Assembly (NCBI RefSeq): GCF_900091585.1
Contig: NZ_FMHT01000003.1
Span: 1,488,001 to 1,552,000 of the forward strand
Origin: Micromonospora nigra
GTDB lineage: Bacteria > Actinomycetota > Actinomycetes > Mycobacteriales > Micromonosporaceae
Direction: 5' to 3'
Length of the DNA stretch: 64,000 bases
A model generated the notes under the pieces. The model worked only from the letters and a program-made list of their open reading frames with translations. It did not search any database and was not told where the DNA came from. Shown one piece after another: positions 53,844-63,191 of this stretch. The stretch's first letter is position 1. The number at the start of each line of letters is the position of its first letter. Both the position numbers and the translations under genes were made by a program.

Positions 53844-54826
53844 GCGTCCTCCTCCTGCCTGAGCACCATGCGGACGTACATCCCGGTCACCGCCAGCAGG
53901 ATCAGGGTGAGGATCACCGCGATCGCGGCGCCGAGGCCGTACTTGGGCGGGGGTGAGAACGCCTCGGCGTACGAGTAGATGGAGAGCATGAACGTGGGCC
54001 GGTCCTGGGTGCCACCGGCGAGCACGAACTGCTGGGTGAAGACCTTGAAGTCCCAGATCGTGCTGAGCACGACCAGGATCCCGAACACGGGGCGCAGCAG
54101 CGGGAACGTGATCTTCCAGAACACCTTCCACGGGCCGGCCCCGTCGACCCGGGCGGCCTCGTGCAACTCACTCGGGACGCTCTTGAGGCCGGCGAGGACG
54201 CTGACCGCGATGAACGGGAACGAGTGCCACACCACCACCAGGGTGAGGATGGCGAAGAACATCAGCGGCGAGTTGAACCAGCCGTAGCCGGTCCAGTCGC
54301 TGCGCCCGAACAGGCCCTGCGACAGCCCGTCGGGCAGCGCGTTGAACAGCCAGGTGACCAGCCCACTGGTGTCGTCGAAGATCCACTTCCAGACGATCGT
54401 GCCGGTGAGCGCGGGTGTGGCCCAGGCGAGCATCACGCAACTCGCCACGAACGTGGCCATCCTGCTGCCGAGCCGGTTGAGCAGCAGTCCGACCATCGTG
54501 CCGAGCACCATGGTCAGCGCCACGTTGGCGGCGGCGAACAACACCGTGTTGCGCAACACCGTGTGGAAGAAGGGGTCGGCCAGGATCTGGGCGTAGTTGC
54601 CGAGGCCCACCCACGGCCACTCGCGGTCGCCACGCAGTTGGCGGACGTTGTCGAGCCGGTGGAACGACATCACCACCACCTGGCCGAGGGGCCAGAGCAG
54701 CAGGACGCCGATCACCAGGAGGCAGGGCAACAGCAGGAGGTACGGCAGGCGGTCGACGCGACGACGCCGCCGCACGGGGGTCTCCCGCGCGGCGGACGTC
54801 TGTGGCGCCTCGGTCAGGGTGCTCAC
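53840..54826 (-). CDS. Sugar ABC transporter permease, MalF-like
   Basis: 328 residues, CUT1 family, six hydrophobic segments. EAA loop ELHEAARVDGAGPWKVFWKITFPLLRPV. GTG at 54826 overlaps the substrate-binding protein gene stop (GTGA). Conserved segments GTIVWKWIFDDTSGLVTWL and PLMFFAILTLVVVWHSFPFIAV lie in the membrane domain. Translationally coupled on both sides with the binding protein and the second permease. Confidence 0.93.
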   Translation of the reverse strand: MSTLTEAPQTSAARETPVRRRRRVDRLPYLLLLPCLLVIGVLLLWPLGQVVVMSFHRLDNVRQLRGDREWPWVGLGNYAQILADPFFHTVLRNTVLFAAANVALTMVLGTMVGLLLNRLGSRMATFVASCVMLAWATPALTGTIVWKWIFDDTSGLVTWLFNALPDGLSQGLFGRSDWTGYGWFNSPLMFFAILTLVVVWHSFPFIAVSVLAGLKSVPSELHEAARVDGAGPWKVFWKITFPLLRPVFGILVVLSTIWDFKVFTQQFVLAGGTQDRPTFMLSIYSYAEAFSPPPKYGLGAAIAVILTLILLAVTGMYVRMVLRQEEDA

Positions 54827-56109
54827 TTGGCGTTGAGGATGCTTTCCATCTCCGCGGCCGCGTCAGCCGTGGCCTGGTCGACCGTCTTCTGACCCTTCAT
54901 GACCGAACTGTTCATCGCCTGGGTCACCGTCTTGTTCCGGCTGACCTCGACCCAGTTGGGGGTGAGCGGGGTGAGTTTGGTGCTCTTCAGCGTGGTGGCG
55001 AACGCGGCCATGATCTTGTCGTCGGCGTAGCTGCCGCCGCTGACCAGGTCGGAGTAGACCGGGAAGAAGCCGAGGCTGTCGGCGAAGGTCTGGGCGTTCT
55101 TCTTGTTCAGCAGCACCGTGAGGTAGTCCCAGGCGAGGTCCTGCCGCTTGCTGTCGCGCCACAGGGCGAGGTCGGAACCGCCGGCGAAGGCCGGGGCCGG
55201 CTGGCCGTTCGGGCCGGGGATCGGGAAGGTGCCCCACACCTTCTCGATCTCGGGATTGTCCTTCTTGATCGCGGCCTGCTGCCAGCTGCCGGCGAAGGCC
55301 ATGGCCGCCTTTCCGGTCGCGAACTGGGTCCGCGCGTCGATCTCGTTCCAGCCGGCGGCGGCGGGCGGGGCCACCTTGTGCACGGTGACCAGCTCGGTCC
55401 AGTAGGTGACCGCCTGCCGCGCCTGCGGCGAGGTGTAGCCGGACTTCCAGGCGTCCCCCTCCTTGGTGGCGATCTCCCCGCCGGCGCCCCAGAGGAAGGA
55501 GTAGAAGGGCAGCTCGGAGTTGCCGGGCAGGGCGATGCCGTAGGTGCCCGGCTTCTTGGCCTGCACCGCCTTGGCCACCGAGACCAGCTCGGCCCAGTTG
55601 GTCGGCGGCTGGACGCCGGCCTCGGCGAACCAGTCGGCGCGGTAGAACATGGCCCGCACGCCCGCGTACCACGGGACGCCGTACTGCCGGCCGTCGAGCT
55701 GGGCGTTGCGGACGAGGTCGGGAAGGATGTCCTTGCCGTCGGCCCAGCCGTCGAGCCGGTCGGTGACGTCGGCCAGGGCTTCCTGGGCGGCCCAGCCCTG
55801 GGTCTCGGTGTTGCCCAACTCGGTGATGTCGGGCCCTTCGCCGCCCGCGAGCGCGGCCTGGAACTTCTTGGGCGCCTCGAGCCACGGGACGTACTGCACC
55901 ACCACGTCGGTATCCGGGTGCTTCTGCCGGAACTCGGCCTCGACGCCGTCGAGGAAGGCGGTCTGGGCCTCGCTGCCCTCGCCCATCATCCAGACCGTCA
56001 GCTTGCTGTTGTCAGCCGCCTCGTCGCCCGAGCCACCGCAGCCGGACAGCACCATCGCGGCCGAGGCCACGACGGCGGTGACCGGGGTCAGCCGCTTCCA
56101 CCTGTTCAC
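54823..56109 (-). CDS. Sugar ABC transporter substrate-binding lipoprotein
   Basis: 428 residues, family 1 solute-binding protein. Lipobox VLSGCGG with Cys near residue 24. Typical stretches: LTVWMMGEGSEAQTAFLDGVEAEFRQKHP, GPDITELGNTETQGWAAQEALADV, RQYGVPWYAGVRAMFYRADWFAEAG and GKAAMAFAGSWQQAAI. GTG at 56109 with GAGGGAG seven bases before. No ATPase gene lies in the operon, so the transporter must use a shared MsiK-type ATPase, as many actinobacterial CUT1 systems do. Sugar not predictable. Confidence 0.93.
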   Translation of the reverse strand: MNRWKRLTPVTAVVASAAMVLSGCGGSGDEAADNSKLTVWMMGEGSEAQTAFLDGVEAEFRQKHPDTDVVVQYVPWLEAPKKFQAALAGGEGPDITELGNTETQGWAAQEALADVTDRLDGWADGKDILPDLVRNAQLDGRQYGVPWYAGVRAMFYRADWFAEAGVQPPTNWAELVSVAKAVQAKKPGTYGIALPGNSELPFYSFLWGAGGEIATKEGDAWKSGYTSPQARQAVTYWTELVTVHKVAPPAAAGWNEIDARTQFATGKAAMAFAGSWQQAAIKKDNPEIEKVWGTFPIPGPNGQPAPAFAGGSDLALWRDSKRQDLAWDYLTVLLNKKNAQTFADSLGFFPVYSDLVSGGSYADDKIMAAFATTLKSTKLTPLTPNWVEVSRNKTVTQAMNSSVMKGQKTVDQATADAAAEMESILNAK

Positions 56110-56271
56110 GCCACAACTCCCTCGCGCCGTCGTTGGCACTTACCTTCCCTGCGGCACCCTAGTACGAAAAATTCCTTTACGACAGGGCCGGTGCCGGGGC
56201 GAGGCGACCGTATCCCAGCAGAGGGCTGAACCGCCCGGCCGGAGGACCCTGACGAAAGGGTCGTACGCAGA

Positions 56272-56308
56272 CGAAAGCGCCCGGCCCCACGAGGGCCGGG
56301 CGCTTTCG
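56272..56308 (-). terminator. Terminator after the first GlsB/YeaQ-type gene
   Basis: Perfect 16-bp stem (56272-56287 with 56293-56308, 5-base loop) 12 bases beyond the stop codon of the minus-strand gene. Confidence 0.9.
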
Positions 56309-56319
56309 AGCTTCAGTGG

Positions 56320-56604
56320 TTACCGGTGGGTGACGCCGCGGCGACGACCCACACCAGCCACCAGCGCGACCGCGACGGCGGCCAGCAGGACCTGCAGCAT
56401 CAGCTCGCGCCAGTCGATACCGGAGGTCTCGGCGAAGCCGCTGGCCCGGGCGATGACGGTACCGAGCAGAGCGGCGCCGACACCGATGAGCATGTGCAGC
56501 CAGATCGGCATGTTCTGACGGCCCGGTACGACCAGGCGGGCCAGCGCACCGACGATCAGACCAACGATGAGTGCAGTGATGATGCCCCACACGGTCAGCT
56601 CCAC
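56320..56604 (-). CDS. GlsB/YeaQ/YmgE-family stress membrane protein, copy 1
   Basis: 94 residues, three hydrophobic segments: ELTVWGIITALIVGLIVGALARLVVPGRQNMPIW, LHMLIGVGAALLGTVIARA and MLQVLLAAVAVALVAGVGRRR. The family (transglycosylase-associated/GlsB) is induced by stress in several bacteria but its role is unclear. GTG at 56604 with AAGGAGGG five bases upstream. Paralog of the gene 315 bases away on the same strand, sharing most residues; each has its own long terminator, so the two are separate transcripts. Confidence 0.88.
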   Translation of the reverse strand: MELTVWGIITALIVGLIVGALARLVVPGRQNMPIWLHMLIGVGAALLGTVIARASGFAETSGIDWRELMLQVLLAAVAVALVAGVGRRRGVTHR

Positions 56605-56865
56605 GGTAACCCTCCTTGATAGATAAAGAATCTGTAACCACATTCGGTGGTGTTGCTCTAGTGACCCTGTAGTGCCCGACCCTCCGAAAATCCAAACCGG
56701 CTTCGCCAGCCCGAATTCCCCAACCGACCCACAACCGGACACGGCCCACCCCGCGCCGTACCGCCCGCACCGCACGGCAGCACTCGCACGCCCCCACCCG
56801 CTCACCAGCACCCCGCACGCCAGCGCCCACACCCACGCCAGCGCCCACAGCCGCACGCACGACGA
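56605..56865. other. Gap between the two GlsB/YeaQ-type genes
   Basis: No gene seen. Near 56605-56690 the minus strand is AT-richer than its surroundings (GATTCTTTATCTATCAAG just before the ribosome site) and must hold the promoter of copy 1. Between 56816 and 56851 an 18-base segment CACGCCAGCGCCCACACC occurs twice in tandem. Confidence 0.5.
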
Positions 56866-56899
56866 GACGGGCCCCCGACCTTCCGGTCGGGGGCCCGTC
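56866..56899 (-). terminator. Terminator after the second GlsB/YeaQ-type gene
   Basis: Perfect 15-bp stem (56866-56880 with 56885-56899) around TTCC, 21 bases beyond the stop codon on the minus strand. Confidence 0.9.
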
Positions 56900-56919
56900 G
56901 TCAGGAGTCGGGATCGGAG

Positions 56920-57207
56920 CTACCGGTGGGTGATGCTGCGCCGACGTCCCACGCCGGCCACCAGCGCGACGGCGATCGCGGCGAGCACCACCTGCACCGC
57001 CAGTTCGGCCCAGTCGACACCGCCGGTCACGGTGGCGATGCCCATCGCCCGGGCCAGCACCGTGCCCAGCAGCGCGGCCCCCACACCGATGAGCATGTGC
57101 AGCCAGAGCGGCATGTTCTGGCGGCCCGGCACGACCAGGCGGCCCAGCGCACCGACGATCAGACCGACGGCGAGCGCGGTGAGGATGCCCCACACGGTGA
57201 GCTCCAT
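56920..57207 (-). CDS. GlsB/YeaQ/YmgE-family stress membrane protein, copy 2
   Basis: 95 residues from an ATG at 57207, with GGGAGAGTG upstream. Three hydrophobic segments as in copy 1, with identical core blocks LVVPGRQNMP and LHMLIGVGAALLGTV and the same basic end (GVGRRR). Differences concentrate in the loop between helices two and three (MGIATVTGGVDWAELAVQ against ASGFAETSGIDWRELMLQ). This looks like a recent tandem duplication with each copy keeping its own promoter and terminator. Confidence 0.88.
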   Translation of the reverse strand: MELTVWGILTALAVGLIVGALGRLVVPGRQNMPLWLHMLIGVGAALLGTVLARAMGIATVTGGVDWAELAVQVVLAAIAVALVAGVGRRRSITHR

Positions 57208-57351
57208 GATCACTCTCCCTCGAGAAATTGCCACCCGGCGGCTTTCCGGTTGGCACCGTCGACTTCCCGGGTTGCCGAAACCCCAAACCGCGCGGCGTCG
57301 ATCACGCTGTCGTCCGTCAATGCACCCACCGCAACCGGGGTGCCACCCGCG

Positions 57352-59229
<1,878 letters not shown>

Positions 59230-59259
59230 AGCGGTCCGTTCTGGTCGGCTGACGTGAGC

Positions 59260-59280
59260 GGGCCGGCGTACCGCCGGCCC
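59260..59280 (-). terminator. Hairpin after the DUF4240 gene
   Basis: 9-bp perfect stem (59260-59268 with 59272-59280) with a 3-base loop, between the DUF4240 stop (59322) and the lepA start (59229) on the minus strand. It could end the first transcript or lie in the lepA leader. Confidence 0.6.
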
Positions 59281-59321
59281 CCTCTATGCTCCCACGCCGC
59301 CACCGGGCTCCCGGCCCGGCC

Positions 59322-59858
59322 TCACTCCACGGGCGGCTCGACGAACAGAGCGGCGAGCTTCGGCAGCCGCCGTCGGGCCTCGTCGGGGTCGTCGACGTCC
59401 CACAGGTCCGCCAGGTCGGGCATCGTCGCCGACATGCGGTCCACCGGCAGCTCGGCTGCGGTGGCCCTGCGGTGGGCGTCCCAGGGCACGGTCAGCATCT
59501 CCTCGCTCGCGCACTCCTCGCCGGTCAGCGAGGCGGCCCGGACCTGCGGCAGCTCGGCCAGCGAGTCCGGGTCGGCGACGGCACGGGCGAAGACGGCCCG
59601 GCCCTGGGTCATCAGCCAGCCCCGGAACTGGTGGAAGCCGTCGTCGGAGACCCCACCGTTGACCAGGTAAGCCGCACCCCACAGGTCGGCCGTGTGCGAG
59701 GCGGACAGCACCCGGGCCTGGTGGCGGGCGTACCCGACGATCTCCTCCGGGTCGCGCTCGGCGAGGAGGGCGACCGTCCGGGCGGCGACCGCACCCGGTT
59801 CTCCCCCGCCCCCGGCGCGGGCCCGGTCGATCAGCTGCCAGAAGTCGTCGGTCCTCAT
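59322..59858 (-). CDS. DUF4240-domain protein
   Basis: 178 residues from the ATG at 59858. The DUF4240 plan is clear: MRTDDFWQLIDRARA at the start, YARHQARVLSASHTADLWGAAYLVNGGVSDDGFHQFRGWLMTQG in the middle. Proteins of this family are soluble and their function is unknown. It is divergent from the kinase-like gene; the 120-base region between them holds a 22-base repeat array. 92 bases separate it from lepA downstream. Confidence 0.85.
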   Translation of the reverse strand: MRTDDFWQLIDRARAGGGGEPGAVAARTVALLAERDPEEIVGYARHQARVLSASHTADLWGAAYLVNGGVSDDGFHQFRGWLMTQGRAVFARAVADPDSLAELPQVRAASLTGEECASEEMLTVPWDAHRRATAAELPVDRMSATMPDLADLWDVDDPDEARRRLPKLAALFVEPPVE

Positions 59859-59910
59859 GGCCTGGCAGTCTGACAGACCCAGGGGCGTCGACGGTGGCGC
59901 GGCGTGGATG

Positions 59911-60009
59911 TGCACCCGGCACGACCGGGGGCGTGTGCACCCGGCGCGGTATGGGTCTGCACCCGGCACGATGGGGGTGTGCACCCGGCGTACCCGACGA
60001 GCACCCGGC
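59911..60009. repeat. 22-bp direct repeat array between divergent genes
   Basis: TGCACCCGGC recurs at 59911, 59936, 59958 and 59980 (spacings 25, 22, 22), and a fifth copy with an altered first base lies at 60000. The fuller unit is TGCACCCGGCACGATGGGGGTG. Copies one to three lie in the divergent promoter region; copy four covers the start of the kinase-like gene. The layout resembles operator iterons or a minisatellite. Confidence 0.85.
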
Positions 60010-61037
60010 GGCCCGGCTGGGCCGCGCTGCCGCCGCGGCTGCGGGCCGCCCTCGCCGGCCGGCTCGGCGCACCGGTGGTCGCGGTCCGCACCGCCGAGGC
60101 CGGGTTCACCCGGGGCTTCGCCGGCGTGCTCACCACCGCCGACGGGGATCGGGCCTTCGTCAAGGCCGCGCCCGCCGCCGGGCAACCGCACCTGGTCGAC
60201 TGGTACGCCCGGGAGGCCGCGATCCTCGACCGGCTGCCGGTGGACCTGCCCGCGCCCCGCCTCCGCTGGGCGCTGCGGGAGGCGGGCTGGTACGCCCTGT
60301 GTCTGGACGCCGTCGACGGGCGCGTGCCCCGGTCGCCGTGGCACCCGGCGGAGCTGACGGCCACCCTCGACGCGTACGCCCGGGTGGCCGCCGCCCTGGC
60401 CGAGCCGCCGGCCGAGCTGGTGGCGCTGGGCCTGCCCCACCTGGCGGACCTGGCCCGCACCGACATCCTCTGGTGGGAGGAGGTGGCCGCCGGTCGCGAA
60501 TCCGTGCCGGCCGGCCTGCCCCCGCCCCTGCGGGCGCGGCTGCCCGAGCTGGTCGCCCTGGAGTCCCGGCTGCCCGGGTACGCGGCGGCGGCCGGCGGCC
60601 TGGTCCACGGCGACCTGCGGCGGGACAACGTGCTGGTCGACCGCGAGGGGCGGGCCTGGTGCTGCGACTGGACCTGGCTGTGCCGGGGGCCGGCCTGGTT
60701 CGACCTGGCCACCCTGCTCCTGTCCGGGCGGGACCACCCGGCGGCAGCCGGTTCCGCGCCGGCACCTGACGCCCGCCGCACGGAACCCCCGGCCACCGCC
60801 GAACCACCCCCGGCCACCGCCGACCCACCCGACCTCGACTGCGCCTTCGCAGAGCACCCGGCCGCCGCCGACGCACCGCCGGACGCCCTCGACGTCACGC
60901 TGGCCGCCCTGGCCGGCTACCACCTGACCGCGGCGGCCTCGTCCCCGGCGACCGCCTCGGCCGACCGGCCGGCGCACCAGCGCCGCACCGGCGGCCACGC
61001 GCTGGACTGGCTGGCGCGGCGGCAGGGTTGGACCTGA
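59979..61037 (+). CDS. Aminoglycoside-phosphotransferase-fold kinase-like protein
   Basis: 352 residues. APH/choline kinase fold: RGFAGVLTTADGDRAFVKAA with the ATP-binding Lys, YAREAAILDRLP, catalytic loop GGLVHGDLRRDNVLV (Asp as base) and the metal site WCCDWTWLCRGPAWFDL. A Pro/Ala/Thr-rich insertion (about residues 262-300) precedes the last helix. The substrate is unknown; sugars, amino alcohols or antibiotics are all used by this fold. The GTG at 59979 is one of several possible starts because the upstream repeats code VHPA-type sequence in the same frame; an earlier start at 59904 or 59910 cannot be excluded. Confidence 0.82.
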   Translation: MHPAYPTSTRRPGWAALPPRLRAALAGRLGAPVVAVRTAEAGFTRGFAGVLTTADGDRAFVKAAPAAGQPHLVDWYAREAAILDRLPVDLPAPRLRWALREAGWYALCLDAVDGRVPRSPWHPAELTATLDAYARVAAALAEPPAELVALGLPHLADLARTDILWWEEVAAGRESVPAGLPPPLRARLPELVALESRLPGYAAAAGGLVHGDLRRDNVLVDREGRAWCCDWTWLCRGPAWFDLATLLLSGRDHPAAAGSAPAPDARRTEPPATAEPPPATADPPDLDCAFAEHPAAADAPPDALDVTLAALAGYHLTAAASSPATASADRPAHQRRTGGHALDWLARRQGWT

Positions 61038-61075
61038 CGTCGCCCGGCCGCCACGCTCCTCCGACGGGGGGCGTT

Positions 61076-61105
61076 TTGGCTCGTTCCACGGCGACCTGGT
61101 AGCCT
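61076..61105 (+). promoter_or_regulatory. Putative rpsT promoter
   Basis: TTGGCT (61076-61081) and TAGCCT (61100-61105) are 18 bases apart and would give a leader of about 70 bases before the rpsT start. Motif match only. Confidence 0.45.
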
Positions 61106-61183
61106 GGCTCTTCGCGCAGCGATGACGCATGCTCGTCGGGCGCACAAGCTGACCAACCCGAGCTATCAAGACGAGGCTGTCGC

Positions 61184-61450
61184 GTGGCGAACATCAAGTC
61201 CCAGATCAAGCGCAACCGGCAGAACGAGAAGCGCCGGCTGCGTAACAAGTCGGTCAAGTCGTCGCTGAAGACCGCCATCCGGAAGTTCAACGAGGCCGCC
61301 GAGGCCGGTGACGCCGAGAAGGCCGCCGTGCTCATGCGTGACGCCTCGCGCAAGCTGGACAAGGCCGTCAGCAAGGGCGTGATCCACTCCAACCAGGCCG
61401 CGAACCGCAAGTCCGCGATCGCCAAGCGCGTGGGTACGCTCTCCGCCTGA
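61184..61450 (+). CDS. rpsT: 30S ribosomal protein S20
   Basis: 88 residues, normal length. The highly basic N-terminus [35 protein letters not shown] binds 16S rRNA, and the C-terminal half has [22 protein letters not shown] start at 61184 (read as Met); in Escherichia coli S20 synthesis is autoregulated at a poor start codon, and a GTG here is in keeping, though regulation is not shown. A 13-bp terminator follows. Confidence 0.98.
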   Translation: MANIKSQIKRNRQNEKRRLRNKSVKSSLKTAIRKFNEAAEAGDAEKAAVLMRDASRKLDKAVSKGVIHSNQAANRKSAIAKRVGTLSA

Positions 61451-61472
61451 CGAGCGACGCCAGACCCTGACC

Positions 61473-61504
61473 GGAAGCCCCGGGGCCGCCGCCCCGGGGC
61501 TTCC
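61473..61504 (+). terminator. Terminator after rpsT
   Basis: Perfect 13-bp stem (61473-61485 with 61492-61504, 6-base loop) 22 bases after the stop codon. Confidence 0.92.
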
Positions 61505-61565
61505 GCCTGCCCACGGTTCACCCGAGCCGGCTGATCCGGCGGCACCGCGGGGTGACCGCCGGCGG

Positions 61566-62120
61566 TCACCACTCGGGGCGACGGGCCGTCCGGCGGCGCG
61601 ACGGGGCGGGCGGATCCGCGTGGTGACCTGCGGACCAGGTGGGGCCACCCGAAGGTGTCCCACCCCAGAGGTGGGGGTTCCCAGCACGCAGTTCCGCGTG
61701 TCCGGGGCCGGTGGTGGGACGATCGGCCGGTCCGGCCTCGGCGGTGACGACCTCGCCGGGCACGCTGTGTCGTAGCCAGTCGACCCTGGCCCGCCCCACG
61801 ACGGGCTCGATCTGCCGTCGGAACCGGTCCCGCTCCTGCTCCGGTACGGCGGCCGCCGAGCGGATCACCGTTGCGGCCACCAGGTCGTTGAGCTTCACCA
61901 TCACCGCCACCGCAGCCGGCAGAACCAGCACCGCCCACCAGGTGACCAGTTCGGCGAGTGCGAGCAGGGCGGCGAGCGCCACGGACCCCTCGAAGAAGAC
62001 GAAGCAGAGCACGCCGCCCGGATTCACGAACCGCAGACCGAGAAGTCTCGCGTACAGCGGCCGGTGCCACTGCTCCTCGACCGGGACAGTGGCCCACGTG
62101 CCACGGGAGGCTCCGCTCAC
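61566..62120 (-). CDS. Membrane protein coupled to holA
   Basis: 184 residues from a GTG at 62120 that overlaps the holA stop (GTGA). Two hydrophobic segments near residues 35-55 (PGGVLCFVFFEGSVALAALLALAE) and 60-78 (WWAVLVLPAAVAVMVK), then a soluble region (EQERDRFRRQIEPVVGRARVDWLRH) and a Pro/Gly/Arg-rich tail. I do not recognise a named family. The overlap with holA suggests co-translation, but the C-terminal 60 residues look disordered and functional linkage is unproven. Confidence 0.72.
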   Translation of the reverse strand: MSGASRGTWATVPVEEQWHRPLYARLLGLRFVNPGGVLCFVFFEGSVALAALLALAELVTWWAVLVLPAAVAVMVKLNDLVAATVIRSAAAVPEQERDRFRRQIEPVVGRARVDWLRHSVPGEVVTAEAGPADRPTTGPGHAELRAGNPHLWGGTPSGGPTWSAGHHADPPAPSRRRTARRPEW

Positions 62121-63094
62121 CGGGCAGCGCCCTGTCGGGCGGCAGCCACGGAGAAGACGGCCCGTTCCAGCGCGTACGCCCGGTCGTCGGAGCCGCCCTT
62201 GACGGCGGCGTTGCAGTCGGCCGCGGCCCGCATCGCCACCACGAGGCCCTCCGGTGTCCAGCCCCGGCCCTGCCGTTGCGCCCGCTCCACCTTCCACGGC
62301 GGCATGCCCAGGCTGCTCGCCAACTGGTAGGGGCTACCCCGACCGGCCGAGGCGACCCGGGCGACGGTACGCACCCCGTCGGCGAGGGCGTCGGCGATCG
62401 GCACCGGGTCGACACCCACGTGCAGCGCCCACCGCAGTGCCTCCAGGGCGGCCGGCACGTCGCCGACCATGGTGGCGTCGGCGACGGTGAACCCGGTCAC
62501 CTCGACCCGCCCCCGGTAGTAGCGGGCCACGGTGTCGGCCCCGATCCGCCCGCCCGTGTCCGCGACGAGCTGGGAGCAGGCCGCCGCGAGTTCCCGTAGG
62601 TCGTTGCCGACGGCGGCCAGCAGCGCCTCGGCCGCGTCCTCACCGCACGAGCCGCCGTGCCGACGGATCTCGTCGCGGACGAAGCCGACGCGTTCCCGGT
62701 GCCCCTTCAGCTTGACCGCCGGCACCACCCGGGCGCCGGCCGCCTTCAGCCCGTCGGCGAAGGCCCTGCCCTTGCCCCCGCCCAGGTGCAGCACGACCAG
62801 CTGGACGTCCGGGTCGGGGTTCTTCGCGTACGCCAGCAGGGCCGCGGCCAGGTCCTTGCGGGCGTCCTGGCCGGCGCGCAGCACCAGCACCCGCCGCCCG
62901 CCGAACAGGGACGGGCTGAGCATCTCCGCGATCTCGCCGACGGTCAGGGAGCCCGCCTGGTACTCGCGGACGTCCACGCCCGGATCGGCGGCGCGGGCAG
63001 CCGCCACGGTCTCGGCCACCGCGCGCGTGGCGAGCAGCTCCTCGTCCCCGAGGACGAGCAGAATGGGATCGGCGCTGGCGGTCACGCCGCCCAT
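62117..63094 (-). CDS. holA: DNA polymerase III delta subunit
   Basis: 325 residues. The delta subunit opens the beta clamp in the clamp loader. The AAA+-like fold is present without a working Walker A: PILLVLGDEELLATRAVAETVAAAR at the start, SPSLFGGRRVLVLRAGQDARKDLA, the family stretch GNDLRELAAACSQL, and the C-terminal collar domain (ALRWALHVGVDPVPIADALADGVRTVARVA). Start at ATG 63094; further upstream starts are less likely. Between comEC and rpsT on the opposite strand to rpsT, the standard actinobacterial order. Confidence 0.95.
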   Translation of the reverse strand: MGGVTASADPILLVLGDEELLATRAVAETVAAARAADPGVDVREYQAGSLTVGEIAEMLSPSLFGGRRVLVLRAGQDARKDLAAALLAYAKNPDPDVQLVVLHLGGGKGRAFADGLKAAGARVVPAVKLKGHRERVGFVRDEIRRHGGSCGEDAAEALLAAVGNDLRELAAACSQLVADTGGRIGADTVARYYRGRVEVTGFTVADATMVGDVPAALEALRWALHVGVDPVPIADALADGVRTVARVASAGRGSPYQLASSLGMPPWKVERAQRQGRGWTPEGLVVAMRAAADCNAAVKGGSDDRAYALERAVFSVAAARQGAAR

Positions 63095-63191
63095 ATTCGC
63101 ACGCTCCCGGGTCAAGGCCAGCCCGCTCGTCCGGACTGTACTGGCAGACCCCGCACTCAGCGCAAATCCAGACATTTACCTTGTTATCCCG

